Below are positions 1 through 10,997 of a stretch of 64,000 bases of DNA, one piece after another (the stretch's first letter is position 1; the number at the start of each line of letters is the position of its first letter). Source of the stretch: Epiperipatus broadwayi (lineage: Eukaryota > Onychophora > Udeonychophora > Euonychophora > Peripatidae); contig JAQFVV010012441.1 in assembly GCA_028023455.1 (NCBI GenBank), positions 4,027,911 through 4,091,910 of the forward strand, read 5' to 3'. Under the pieces are notes generated by a model, which made no database searches, had not been told where the DNA came from, and saw nothing but the letters and a program-made list of their open reading frames with translations. Position numbers and translations under genes: made by a program.

Positions 1-933
1 AAATAGTAGGGTTTGAATCCATTCTTTTTCTCTCCCTCTGTTCTTGCCCTGGCGAACCTCTGCGGCTGTCTCCTGCCTTCTCTCTGTCCATCCCAGCCTT
101 GATTTCTTCCTACTTGGGTATGAATCCTTTCTTTTCCTTTTCTTTTTGTTCTTTATGGTACTCTTCAATTCGTACTTCCCATACAGTCCACCTATTTCCC
201 AAAGCTCTCTATCCAACTCTGTTCTGACCTGCTGGAGCTCCCGCTTTCTATCTTCTACTATCGCCTCAATATCCACACATTTGGATTCTTTATTCTCAGT
301 CTCTACTATATTCTCCAGCGTGTCCTTGCTATTCCACATTTCCAATTCGGTCCTCTTCAAAAGGAAATGGCAACTTTCATCATCCCCTTCATTAATCTCT
401 GGCTTGCTCATTTTGTCCAGCTCAGTTTTCCTAAACTCTTCATTTTCCACTGGTTTTAGCTCTTCTTTTACTATTATATCAATTTTAAACTTTTCTTCTT
501 CTAGCATTGTGCTATCAGACTTCACTTCTTCTCCCTGATCTGACACTAACTCTTCTATCTCATCATCTACAGTATTCTGCATTTCCTTGCCATTTTCGTC
601 CTGTGCCTTTTCTATCTTCTCTGCGAGTTTTACTGGAATCTCCTCACTTTTTAGCTGGCATCCCTGCAGGATTTTACACAGTTTTTCTTCTAAGTCTTTT
701 CTAATCTGTGCTGTACCTTCCTCACATCGCCTGCCCAAAGCTTCAAAACGTTCCATTTCTAGATTATTTCTATTATCTCTCTCTTCTGCATCCTGTCTAA
801 TTTGTTTTAATAGTGACTCCATCATTGAGTTCATATTCCAGCATTCTTTCTTAATTTCTTCTATAGGTCTCTGTTCAGTTACTGTGGTGTCTGACTTTTC
901 TGACATGGCCACACTCTGTTGTATTGGTGCCAT
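1..933 (-). CDS. Gag-like coiled-coil ORF of an LTR retrotransposon, cut by window edge
   Basis: Reading the minus strand from the ATG at 933-931, 311 codons remain open to the window edge with no stop; an in-frame stop lies just upstream at 945-943, so this ATG is the first usable start. The product begins MAPIQQSVAMSEK and is very rich in Glu and Lys with heptad-like stretches, for example around EERDNRNNLEMERFEALGRR and KIEKAQDENGKEMQN, so a long coiled coil is expected. The C-terminal part seen here turns basic (a KNKKKKKRK run). A leader and a primer-binding-site-like motif lie upstream in the right order for a retrotransposon Gag. It resembles in style, though not in obvious sequence, the coiled-coil start of the gag pseudogene near 50.4 kb. 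No capsid or zinc-knuckle motif falls inside the window, so the Gag call rests on context. Confidence 0.55.
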   Translation of the reverse strand, partial: MAPIQQSVAMSEKSDTTVTEQRPIEEIKKECWNMNSMMESLLKQIRQDAEERDNRNNLEMERFEALGRRCEEGTAQIRKDLEEKLCKILQGCQLKSEEIPVKLAEKIEKAQDENGKEMQNTVDDEIEELVSDQGEEVKSDSTMLEEEKFKIDIIVKEELKPVENEEFRKTELDKMSKPEINEGDDESCHFLLKRTELEMWNSKDTLENIVETENKESKCVDIEAIVEDRKRELQQVRTELDRELWEIGGLYGKYELKSTIKNKKKRKRKDSYPSRKKSRLGWTERRQETAAEVRQGKNRGREKEWIQTLLF

Positions 934-1503
934 TTCCCTAATCTAGCTTGCTACTTCCCTTTCTTCCTCCATACTACTATCCATTTTAATATACATTTTA
1001 ATATACTAACAACAAAAAAAATTTTCTCTTTTTACTGGCTCAATTTGTTTTTGCTAAAGTTTCTTGGTTTTTGTTTGCTTTACTAACTCGGCTAATTGCT
1101 TTACTCTACAAAGAAAACGATCTGTCTCCTACTCATCTCAACACCTATGCCTAACTCTATTAATACACCTAACTTCTCGCTATACATTCGCTTGATGCCC
1201 ACCCAACATTTAACTAACAGTGAAATAAATTTAATATATATAACAACAAAAATTATAAAATGCAACTCACCCTTGGCCTCTTGCAGCTGTTTTTCTTTTT
1301 TAAATTTTCCACGGTTCATGGTTATAATTTAATTTACACGTCTGTGCTAGTTTCGAACCTTTAAGATTTGATTTGACCTTACATTTATTTCCTTCTCTTT
1401 CTCATTCAATCCAATTCATAAAACATCAAACAAATAATAGACCCCCCTTTTCTCTCTTTACTCCTGATGACAAAATTTATGTGAGAACGATTTGCCATTT
1501 ATT

Positions 1504-1523
1504 CAAATCATCCTCGGGCGCCA
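1504..1523 (-). promoter_or_regulatory. Primer-binding-site-like motif upstream of the left-edge gag ORF
   Basis: On the minus strand this reads TGGCGCCCGAGGATGATTTG. The start TGGCGCCC is the classic beginning of a tRNA primer-binding site. About 570 bases of leader separate it from the gag-like ATG at 933. An LTR end would be expected at slightly higher coordinates, roughly 1524-1531, but no partner LTR is in the window, so its limits cannot be fixed. The leader between 943 and 1503 has no other recognisable feature; a 72-codon minus-strand ORF at 1101-1319 is probably chance. Confidence 0.45.
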
Positions 1524-1654
1524 GTCACAGTGAGCAAGAAAGTTTACACAACTTATATTAGAAATCCCCTTAAAAATTCTACTATGCATTTATATAAATA
1601 ATTTTTATATAATAAAATAATAATCTATTCAGAGTATGGAATTAATTGACATTC

Positions 1655-2115
1655 AACCTCAGGAAAAAAAATCTATACATATACATTATTTTGGAAAACG
1701 GAAAAAAAATTAATTCAAAATCATTTATTTTAAACAAAAGAATTTTATCTCTATACTCAATCTCCTCAGGGGTGGAAATAAGTTACATGCCCCATGATTT
1801 TGGGCATACAAACCCGGGGAAAAATATCTTACATATATATTATTCATTATTATTTAAAATAGAAGGCAAAAAAACATTATATGTACATATTAAATGCTCT
1901 ACAGGGTATTGCAGGGTGTGGGAGTATCGAATAGCCACACGATGGGCATCCAAACCTGGTGAAAAAAAATCTTACATATATACATTATTTAAAAAAAAAT
2001 TGACTCAAAATCGTTAATTTTGACCAAAAGAATTATATATATACTCCATAATCTCTTCGGGGGTGGAAATAAGTTACAAGCCCCATGATTTGGGCATCCA
2101 AACCCGGTGGAAAAA
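1655..2115 (+). repeat. Tandem repeat, about 150 bp x 3 diverged copies
   Basis: Three diverged head-to-tail copies share the order: A-rich run with TACATATA, TTCAAAATC or similar, then a short core (GGGGTGGAAATAAGTTACA, CCCCATGATTT, GGGCATCCAAACCCGG). The middle copy has decayed most. The array lies where the 5' LTR of the left-edge retrotransposon should be, so it may be an internal LTR repeat. A 123-codon plus-strand ORF across it is a by-product of the repeat. Confidence 0.6.
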
Positions 2116-2123
2116 AAATACTA

Positions 2124-2600
2124 TGTAACAGTCAAGTTTGTACATTCGTGTAACAGAATTCAGAATCCAAGCAAAAGAGACCGAAGCTGACCAGACTAGG
2201 ACTGTAACATCCCGAGTCCGACCGCACTTCAACTCATAAGCCAGGATTCCAAGACTCAAGACCCTACGAATGACCACCTTGAAATTACACATAGTATACC
2301 TCTTTCCACACGGCCGACATAGGTCACGGAGAAGCAATAAGACTCTGATGAATAAAAGAAAGGTTCTTAATTGACTAAAATATCACTAAATTTAATTTAA
2401 CTTAATGCATAGTTTTCACATATATAGACTATAAATAGTAATTAGAATTGGATTGAATTAGATCAATAACGAAACAGAGAACGAAATACATTAAATTAAT
2501 TTTATATTTATTAACATTTAAATAGGTTCGAACTTAGCACAGATGAGAGTGTCATTAGGTTTGATGGTGAAACGATAGGGGCTTGGAAAGTTATCGTTTC
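2124..2600 (+). mobile_element. Fragment of the LTR-like repeat also found at 32.7-35.7 kb
   Basis: The segment begins TGTAACAGTCAAGTTTGTAC and follows, with divergence, the start of the 3-kb insertion at 32681 (TGTAACAGTCATATTTGTAC). Both then share blocks such as TGTAACA, GCTGA, GCACTTCA, CCTACRAATGAC and an ATGCATAGTT region about 290 bp further on. Only the first 450 bp or so are recognisable before the palindrome at 2613. It sits directly against the tandem repeat, so it may have inserted there. Confidence 0.55.
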
Positions 2601-2612
2601 AATATATATATT

Positions 2613-3259
2613 TAAATCATAGATATAATAAAATATATTTACTAACGACAAAATGATATATAACAATAGCTGTAATATAGTCATATAATCATCACAAATA
2701 AAACATATAAAAGCTCTTTTCGGCAAATTTTAAATTTTTGTCCTTTTCAATATGGCTTAATTACAAAAATAACCTATACTGCATACATAGTGACATCTAC
2801 TGGCTCTATATAAAATTAACACAAGCCTATAATTATACTTAAATATAATATGTAAATAAATCATTTTATATAGCGCGATGTTTGAAAACTGTAATATTTA
2901 AAACAGCATTACGCTGTTGCACATGTGGTTGAGTGTTAGTATTTATTCATTTATAGTTAAAATCTTCAAAGCGCATGTGCAACAGCGTAATGCTGTTTTA
3001 AATATTAAATATAATATGTGTTGTTATATTTAAGTATAATTATAGGCTTGTCTTAATTTTATATAGAGCCAGTAGATGTCACTATGTATGCAGTATAGGT
3101 TATTTTTGTAATTAAGCCATATTGAAAAGGGCAAAAATTTAAAATTTGCCGAAAAGAGCTTTTATATGTTTTATTTGTGATGATTATATGACTATATTAC
3201 AGCTATTGTTATATATCATTTTGTTGTTAGTAAATATATTTTATTATATCTATGATTTA
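2613..3259. repeat. 650-bp palindrome with arms of about 285-310 bp (F1)
   Basis: The left arm (from TAAATCATAGATATAATAAA) is the reverse complement of the right arm (ending TTTATTATATCTATGATTTA). The match runs inward through GCTCTTTTCGGCAAATTTT and its complement, the block CAGTAGATGTCACTATG, and an inner pair TTTAAAACAGCATTACGCTG / CAGCGTAATGCTGTTTTAAA. The spacer is about 50 bp. No ORF of note is inside. It is a fold-back or long-TIR non-autonomous element; clear target duplications were not found. The 71-codon ORF at 2511-2726 minus is not credible as a gene. Confidence 0.8.
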
Positions 3260-6200
3260 TTTTTAATTTGAATAAGCAACATAAAGGATTTATTCCTTGT
3301 ATTTTATATATATACAGAAAAATATAAATGAGCTTGACTATAAAATGAAGCTAAAACCTTTACAAACAAGGGGAGCAATTAATCCAAATCCCAATAGTAC
3401 ATAAACTATTTGGCTTTAAATATTTCTTATATAAAAACAAAAATTTATGTAAGTATGAGACAGGTAAAAAAATATAAATGCATACATTAGCAATCTAATA
3501 GAGTTTAGTTATAATTGTATCATACTTATTAAAACAGTTGGGAAATTTTACACCAATGGAAATAAAGTTAAAAACATTAATAATATGCCAGAAACATGTA
3601 TAAGCATTATTATGTCCCACATATTGAAAATAACCATAGGAATATTTGCGCTAACATGTACAGGGTCAGCTTTAGATCACTAACTTCTTATAATAATTTG
3701 TTGAACAGTACTAAACACAAGTTAACTGTGCAGAATATATCTCACGTGATCTATAAAATTGCATTTTAACCCTTCCTGTAGCTCTGTTTATTATGAAGAA
3801 TCTCATGCAAATAGATCCATGAGAATTGCCCTACATGCATATTTGTACAATAGAGCTAAACAAAAGACTTAACACAGATTAATCTTTCTAGATCATGAAT
3901 GTATCATGGGACACATACTCTCCATCAGGTGTAGAACAATATACTCAGAAAAAGTTGATAGAAAAAGAAAGTACAAAGAGGCTTGGACAATTGCAAAGAA
4001 TCCACATTCCTTCAAGATAAGGGATTCATATATTCCATTGTCTGAAAATGAATATTGAATTGTATTATTTACATACTGTGCATCATTTACATATTAAATC
4101 ATATCAGTTATATAACCTTACCTGTTCTGCAAAACTTTATTCAGCTCCATGATTCTGGCAGAGTTTTTCTGAAAGCTGCTCCACTGTAATTAATTAGTTT
4201 ATGTTTATTAATTTAACCTTTTCATCTGAACTCAAAGTCAATGAGATTTACAAATAAAATAAATTCTAAACACTCGTATTTGAACTTTTCAAATGTTGAA
4301 AAAAATAAGATCATAATAAAATAAAAAATGTTTATGTCATTCAAGAATTTGGAGGAGAAGATTGATATAATACTGACAAAATCTTTTTTTTATTGATATA
4401 TGGGTTTAAAATATGAACAAATAAATATCAATATCTGATAAATGTATCAAAATAATATTTCAAAAATAGTTCTTACAATATTACAGCACAATCTAATTAT
4501 GTGTTGATGATAATATTTTAGTGATAGTTTAAAAAGGCATGTTTACCAGAATATCACAATTTGCTTTTTAATGTTATGTTAGAACTTATTACCTTCTATT
4601 TATAAAAATAAAACTATACATATAAAATGAATGTGTAATCAGATATAATTTTGATTTTTAATAATTATCACACAATTATTGTGCAAAAATAATTGTTAAT
4701 CATACTAAACTTTGCAAAAAATAAAGTTTTTATGCATTTTAAAAATGTTCTAAAAATAATATTGCAAACATATGAAATTCATAATCAACTATCAAGGACT
4801 GTCTAAAACTATTTAAAGTCATCACAATTTTGATTATCCTGACATCTGTAGATTTTTTTTGAAATTAAAATATTACAATAAAATATATGTGAATTTTTTG
4901 ATTTAATAAAATAATTGGTGAAATATCTCAATAAACTGCTACACAAGCAAGTTGATTCCAATACTTTTTCTAAATTTCTTTATATGAAATATCTTGTTTT
5001 ATTAAAGCAGTTGGATAACATTATTTATTTGCCTTCTTTTGGAATATTGATAAACTTAGTTTTGTATATGGTAATTTCTGATGAAAAATCAACAAACTTC
5101 TTGTAAGCCATATATTTCTACTACTCAAACATAATGCTATTAGCTTCTCAGGAAACCAGTGAGATTACACCAGTCACAAGAAAAGTTTCTACTTAAGAAT
5201 ATTTCCAGCATCCATATGAATATAAAATTCTGAATTTGAAGTTTAATGATTACTTTAAAAATCTCCATTGCATGAACTTAATATTAAGACATTCTCTAAT
5301 AATTTCTACAGAATCATTTATTTTGAGATGTTTTGGGCATCGTGATAGTGCTAATACTTTTTTTGTTTTTTCCCTACTATTTTGCATTTATCTATAATGT
5401 TAATTTTCTGGTACACTTTTTTTTTGCTTAAAAATCATTAATTAAAATTATAAGCTTAAAAAAATTCTGAAGGTGTCAGTATCATATAGACCTTATACAG
5501 ATATCACTGTATATTTAAATATGAAAGCAAAGTAATAATGCCTGATTGTTGATTTCATAATACAAAAGAACTGATAGTGTCACTGATTGATGACTTTTTT
5601 GGCCTCAAGACACTTTTGTGTGTGTGATTTGTTTTAGTATTTTTTTAAAAAAATTACAATTTCAGTAATTTATATGCATATTTAAACTATTTGTAAAATC
5701 TGTACTTTAAATAAAATATATACCTTATTGTAGCTAGATATTAGTAAATTCTTTACTATAGATTAAGGACACTCCATGACTATTATGATAATTTATTTCA
5801 TAAATAAAATTTAACAGCCATTTGCTAATATAAATGTGGTCAAACATTTATACTACAAACTGCATATTTAATGACTGCTAAGTCTATGGGTGAAGAGTAA
5901 AAATATAAGTTCTCAATAAAATTCCTAAAGAACCTATCCCTGGCTTGAATTGTTATTTCCTTTACACTTTTTTAAATAATTAAAGTGGTTAAAAATTCCA
6001 TTTTTAAAATAAATAAATAGTATTTGTAAAAGAATAAACTTCAAGAGTATATATTATAAACATAATTTACAAATAAAACTTTGATAACAACCATACAAAT
6101 AAAGTCCTCTTTTGTAGCAATCATAATTCACAAATTAGACAAAAATGGATCCAGTTTGATCTAATCTTTACATTGTTATACAGATAGTAAATTTACCATT

Positions 6201-6950
6201 AATAAACAAAAAGAGTAAGTTAACCATTAATAAACAAAGAGACTAAATATTATATTAGAGACAATCTTTATAGAGTCTTAATAATAACACCTCACAATTT
6301 CACATGGACAAGTTGATTTACATACACATCTACATACATTATCATTTATAAATATCACTGCAATGATTTGAAAATCTATTTTGGCCACGAATATGAGGGA
6401 CAAAACCTCGAAAGCACTAGGCCTGCATTAATTTACTTTGGTTGTTTTTGTTACCACTAATAGCTTCTTCACCCAACATATTAAAGCGCTAATATATACT
6501 ATAATCAATATTCTAAAATTATAATTTATAATAATTTGAATAATTGTCATGAATATTACTATATATTTGCAATGCTATATATTTAATAGTGACTCTTTAA
6601 TTATAAGCTAGTAAAATTATTAGAATCTGCATTTTAAAGGTAACCTGAAATTATTATTTGATAAAAACCTAATAAGGATAACTACTAATACAACATTAAA
6701 CTCATTTGATTATCAATAATTGATTTACTATCTTTCTAACAGTGATTTTTTCTTTAATTTATATTTGTATTTCAAATTTACATATATTTGTTTGTCTGTG
6801 TAACAAAGTAGTTTCTATTTTCTTGATACCTTAAAGCTGAGCATATTTTTAGTCAAGTTCACCATAATCATAGCTTTCTTTATAACAACAAAGGTGTTAA
6901 ATAAAAATGGATAATGTTTGATCTGATTAATGAATTTGTATTAATTTTTA
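3260..6950. other. A+T-rich stretch without recognisable genes
   Basis: I see no credible coding region, RNA gene or clear repeat. The 63-codon ORF at 4915-5106 has biased AT-rich composition and no recognisable motif. Intergenic or intronic sequence is likely. Confidence 0.5.
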
Positions 6951-6952
6951 CA

Positions 6953-7830
6953 ACAGTGCTGCAAGAAGAATTTTGTTGATTAAAATGGGAAGCTAAAGAA
7001 GTGAAACTAAGTGAAGATAATTTATGTCATTTAGATTTTGCAGATGATGATGTTATTTTTGCAAATAATGCTTTAGAGTTGCAGGAAATGTGGCAGGAGT
7101 TATCAGATGAAAGTAGGAAAGGAGGACTAAATACAAATGTTAAAAAGACTAAAGTAATGTTCAATAAATTTTCTCAAAGTATGAAAATAAAGATTGATTA
7201 TGATGAGTTAGAAGAAGTTAACAGCTACAAATATTTTGGTCAGATTATTAATACAGATGGAAACATAATGGATTAAATTAATCATACAATCAAACTTGGT
7301 TGGAGTGCTTTTGGTAGAAACAAATTGATACTAAAATGAAATATGCCTATGTGCTTGAAAAGGAAGTTTTTTAATAAATGTGTTTTACCACTTCTTACTT
7401 ATGGATATGAGACTTGGACACTTAATAAATAGAAGAACAGTACAGAAATTTTAGACCATTCAAAGAAGTATGGAGAGATTCATATTGGGAATAATAAGAA
7501 GCGATGGAAAGCACAATATATGAATAAGAGAACAAGCAGGTGTTACTGACCTCATTGAAAAAATTAAAAGACTGAAATGGAATTGGGCTGGTCATATTGC
7601 TGGAAGACATGACAATAGACGGAAAAATGACATCTTAAACTGTATTCCAAGAGATTGTAAAATACTCAGAAAGAAACCACATGTGAAATATGGATGAAAT
7701 AAGAAAGAGTGCAGGAGTGATGTGGACAAAAGATGCTAAAGATCAGAGAAGATGGATTGAACTTGGAGAGACCTTCATCTTGCAGTGGATTAATAATGAT
7801 TGATGATGATGATGATTGATACAAGTGATG
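6953..7830 (+). pseudogene. RTE-type non-LTR retrotransposon, 3' part of RT ORF and (ATG)n tail
   Basis: The translation gives an RT core with the catalytic YADD-like motif as HLDFADDDVIFANNALELQE, then TNVKKTKVMFN, and NSYKYFGQIINTDG, typical of the RTE/BovB-like palm and thumb. After a stop at 7274-7276 the frame continues with further stops through LLTYGYETWTLN and a region equivalent to GVTDLIEKIKRLKWNWAGH, which occurs more clearly in the second copy at 58.8-59.7 kb. The 3' end is a short TGATGATGATG run near 7800-7820, usual for RTE elements. The 5' end is truncated inside RT, and in-frame stops make it dead. Confidence 0.85.
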
Positions 7831-8915
7831 AGTTATTTGCATATTTAGTAAAATGATTTTTGAAAGTATTACTTGTAAATTATTCTTATTACATCTGCAC
7901 TTAGAGTTTATTACTTTATAAATTTTATATCATGACACACAGCGATGTATGGGTGCATATTTATATTTAGAACTTAAAAGGTAAAATAGAAGAAATAAAC
8001 GTAAACAAAATTAGATATATAATTATTTTTAATATCTGGAATAAAAGAAAAACTTTAATTGTGTTATGATGTTAATTGATATTTACAGCATATTATTTAA
8101 AATCAAGTATATATATATATAATCTTTTGTTTAGTGCAAATAATGTTGACGGTTCTGATTTTGACAAATATGCAAAATATTTCAATGTTACAAATAAATA
8201 TATTTTGGTAAATATAATGTTTTTTTATAATGTACACAAATCTTATAATCTGTTTTGAATTAAAAATTAAGAAGTTTTTTTTTAAAAACTAATTGGATTT
8301 AATCAATGTAAATTGAAAAACAGGACTACTAATTAAAATATTAATCAAGATGGAAAATAACTTACATTAACTATCTTGTTTTAAAATTCCACTGTATATT
8401 ATAAATAGTGTCATCAAAATAGAAATTACTTATTGGATTAAATTATGACAAGGAAATGCAAAAGTAGAGAGAGTGCAAGTCAGCTTTGAAGAAAGCATAA
8501 TTGTTGCTACTCTCCATGCTGGTCAAGTTTGAATTTCCATAAAAATAAGGAAACATTCTTTGATATGCTTTATACACTAAAATGTAAAAAGAATATTACT
8601 TGTCTGTCTGCAAACCTGATGCAAATTATAGAAAATATATAGAGCTGAGGACTTCTAATAATTACTTTACATATGGCTGTCCAAGACATGATAATAAAAG
8701 CCCAGCCTACTGCTCTATCACAAACATTACCATAAAAAACAAACTTACTAGGATTACAGTATTTATACATTATGAATATGCTGCTTTACACAATGTATGC
8801 ATGAAACATATATGAAACAAATCTATTGTCAGTTCTACATATACTATAATTGCATCAAATTTATTTTATCAATGTATGTAATACGAACAAATGAAATCGG
8901 ATAGTAAATAAAATA
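7831..8915. other. A+T-rich stretch, nothing recognised
   Basis: Small ORFs at 8076-8258 and the opposing pair around 8570-8815 show no motif or composition that supports coding. No repeat or RNA gene was seen. Confidence 0.5.
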
Positions 8916-8927
8916 TGTTGAGATATT

Positions 8928-9192
8928 AAACCACTAAACATCACATGATCACCATTTCATATGCTTGCTCATAACAAGTGTTATTAAAACAGGCAAAACT
9001 CTCCATACAGTAGTGCCAGTGCTCTCAGATTCAAGGCTCCTCACTGATGAAAGCCACAAGCTAGAAACCAGTCTGGGAAATTGGATGAGTAGATACTAGA
9101 TATGGATTTTATGCACAAGCCTTCTGGAATTCATTGATTACTCTGATTGGCACAGGGTGGCACTACTGTATGGAGAGTTTTGCCTCTTTTAC
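8928..9192 (+). mobile_element. Alpha element, copy A (inverted-repeat, hammerhead-bearing)
   Basis: The copy starts AAACCACTAAACATCACATG and ends near GAGAGTTTTGCCTCTTTTAC. Its inner inverted repeats are CAAAACTCTCCATACAGTAG and CTACTGTATGGAGAGTTTTG. It is flanked by a 12-bp duplication with one mismatch, TGTTGAGATATT (8916-8927) and TGTTGACATATT (9193-9204). No ORF is present. It contains the hammerhead-like core listed separately. The core lies in the opposite orientation, within the window, to those of the other full copies. Confidence 0.75.
9038..9079 (+). ncRNA. Hammerhead-ribozyme-like motif in alpha copy A
   Basis: In order: stem I strand TCCTCA, core CTGATGA, A, stem II AGC-CACAA-GCT, A, core GAAAC, two-base loop CA, cleavage triplet GTC, and return strand TGGGAA. 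Compared with other copies (GGC-CACAA-GCC) one stem II pair has changed from G-C to A-U on both sides, which keeps pairing. The position next to the core (10.1/11.1) is an A.A mismatch, which is not canonical. Stem I has one mismatch here. Activity is not shown. Confidence 0.6.
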
Positions 9193-9204
9193 TGTTGACA
9201 TATT

Positions 9205-10090
9205 CTTTCAAATATTAATATAGAAAGTAATGAAAATCTATTTTTCTTTACTATACTAATTTGTTTTGATAAATAACCTTGGAATCAACTGAATATCCTG
9301 CTAAATTAAAAAATATTCTGGAAGAAAACAAAAGTGACCAGTTTGTCTCTAAAGGATAAAAAAAGTTTAAAGGTGTTTTCTCAGAATTTTATTTTGCTAT
9401 TTAGAATAAGATTTGTTTTAGATTTTGAAAAGTTATAATGAATTCATCTATATTTTTTTATCAGATGAAACTCCAGATTTTAAGTTAACAAGATATTGGT
9501 AAAAATAATTTTAAATATGAATCTGGTATTAATAAATGGAAATATATTATTTTTCTATTAGACAAGAATATATGAGTGCACTTATTATGTACTTGTTTAC
9601 TATTTAAAAATCATTCATATATCATTAATATAGAATGACATTGGCAAGTAGATTTAATGATCTTATATTTGATTATGAATTTTTTCAGTGTTCAAATTTT
9701 TGAATAAATTTTAGCAATGAAAAGTTTTACTATGATGCCATGTTTGATTTTTTTTTGAGTGCAATTAAATCTTTTTTATGTATATTATAACTTTCATTTA
9801 TAGACTATATTATAAATATTTAACTCTTCTAATAATTAAAATTTTAAAACATGAAAACGTAATATCTTAAAAATGTGAAAATAAGTATCTAACTGAAGGT
9901 TTTACTAATAACAAAGGAAAATATATCATTATTGGCTTCATGGTATCAATTCAATAACATGCTAATGCACAACAACAGAGTTTATATGTATTGAAAAGGC
10001 GCTCAATTTTGAAATGTGGTAACTATAATTTTAATTCTTTTTTTTGAAATTTTCTGCAGATTTATCCCCCCTGATACCCTTTTGTATGCC
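9205..10090. other. A+T-rich stretch, nothing recognised
   Basis: No supportable gene, RNA or repeat was seen between the alpha copy and the F2 repeat. Confidence 0.45.
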
Positions 10091-10094
10091 ACCG

Positions 10095-10490
10095 CCCACC
10101 CAGATATACAATCAGTGTTCTGTTTATATTAAGATAGCAAATCTTCAAACTTTAATGATCAGGCTTCACTATTCTCCACCCTCCAACTCTTCAGCAATCC
10201 ATATTATTGAAAATCTGATGATTGATGACTATAAAGTTGGAGGGTGGAGAAGAGTGGAGGCTGTCCAATAAGATTTGAAGTTTTGCTATCTTAATATAAA
10301 CAGAGCACTGCTTATATATGTGTGTGTAGAAAATGATATGGATCAATTAATGAGTGCTGCTTCAGCATTAAATATGTGTATCGGAGATCATTTATCTTTT
10401 TCACATGTACGTGATCATGTGCATCAGTTATTTAATGTAGAGTTAATAGCTGAAGAGTGCTTGAAAGTCTGTGTTCAAATCCCTTTTAAT
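10095..10490. mobile_element. F2 palindromic element, left arm truncated
   Basis: The centre is an inverted repeat: ATTAAGATAGCAAATCTTCA on the left pairs with its complement near 10275-10300, and TCCACCCTCCAACT pairs with AGTTGGAGGGTGGA. The right arm continues to TCTGTGTTCAAATCCCTTTT, the same terminal block found in the fuller copy at 12.0-12.5 kb. The outer left arm is missing. The ORFs at 10044-10271 and 10275-10517 are read across the palindrome and are not genes. Confidence 0.7.
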
Positions 10491-10924
10491 TGCATATGTA
10501 GTTTAAGACTATTTTAATTTGATGTATCATATTCATTTGTCTGAGATACCATCTGAGATGGATCGAAAATATTTCTATCGGGAGTCATGTTATTAATCAA
10601 ATAAAATAATTTTGTAGGGGGGGGGATGTAGCTAATATTTCCCTTCATGCACTTTTGTCAGAGTATTCTCTTTTTGAAATTATAAGAAAGAATATATTAT
10701 TTTCTGTAAAACTATTTTATATGTTTGCTAACATGTACTTTGATGAAACAATTTTCAAGCAGACATATAGCACAATAGAGAGAAAAAAAAAACAAATCAA
10801 TGAGTCTTTCATAAATTTTGTAATGTTATCAGTATAATGATAAATCACATACAGAAGTTTTTTTAAAATAATTATAAACATATATTCATTCTAGTATTCT
10901 CAGGATAACTGATGAATTGATAGT

Positions 10925-10985
10925 ATTATTTTCGGGATATTCCATGTAACAAAAATACAGTAGCTAAATAGTTGATGTTTCAGTA
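10925..10985 (-). mobile_element. Decayed PLE terminal fragment
   Basis: The plus strand reads TTCGGGATATTCCATGTAAC, then TAGCTAAATAGTTGATGTTTCAGTA. This matches the PLE terminal unit at 37.43-37.5 kb (GCGGGATATTCCGTGTAGTG, TAGCTAAATGCTGACGTTTCAGTA). The hammerhead is cut before its CTGANGA half by the alpha insertion next to it. Confidence 0.6.
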
Positions 10986-10997
10986 AGAATTCTACAT

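Noticed and set aside
44-946. Plus-strand ORFs of 164, 65 and 119 codons
   Set aside because: They are Ser/Phe/Leu-rich shadows of the continuous minus-strand gag-like ORF, and their nominal starts are not ATG in at least one case.
8928-9192. Alpha as a conventional TIR DNA transposon (MITE)
   Set aside because: The ends AAACCACTAAAC and GGCAAAAC...TTT are not inverse to each other in the minimal copies, and the 12-bp duplications do not fit common transposase families.
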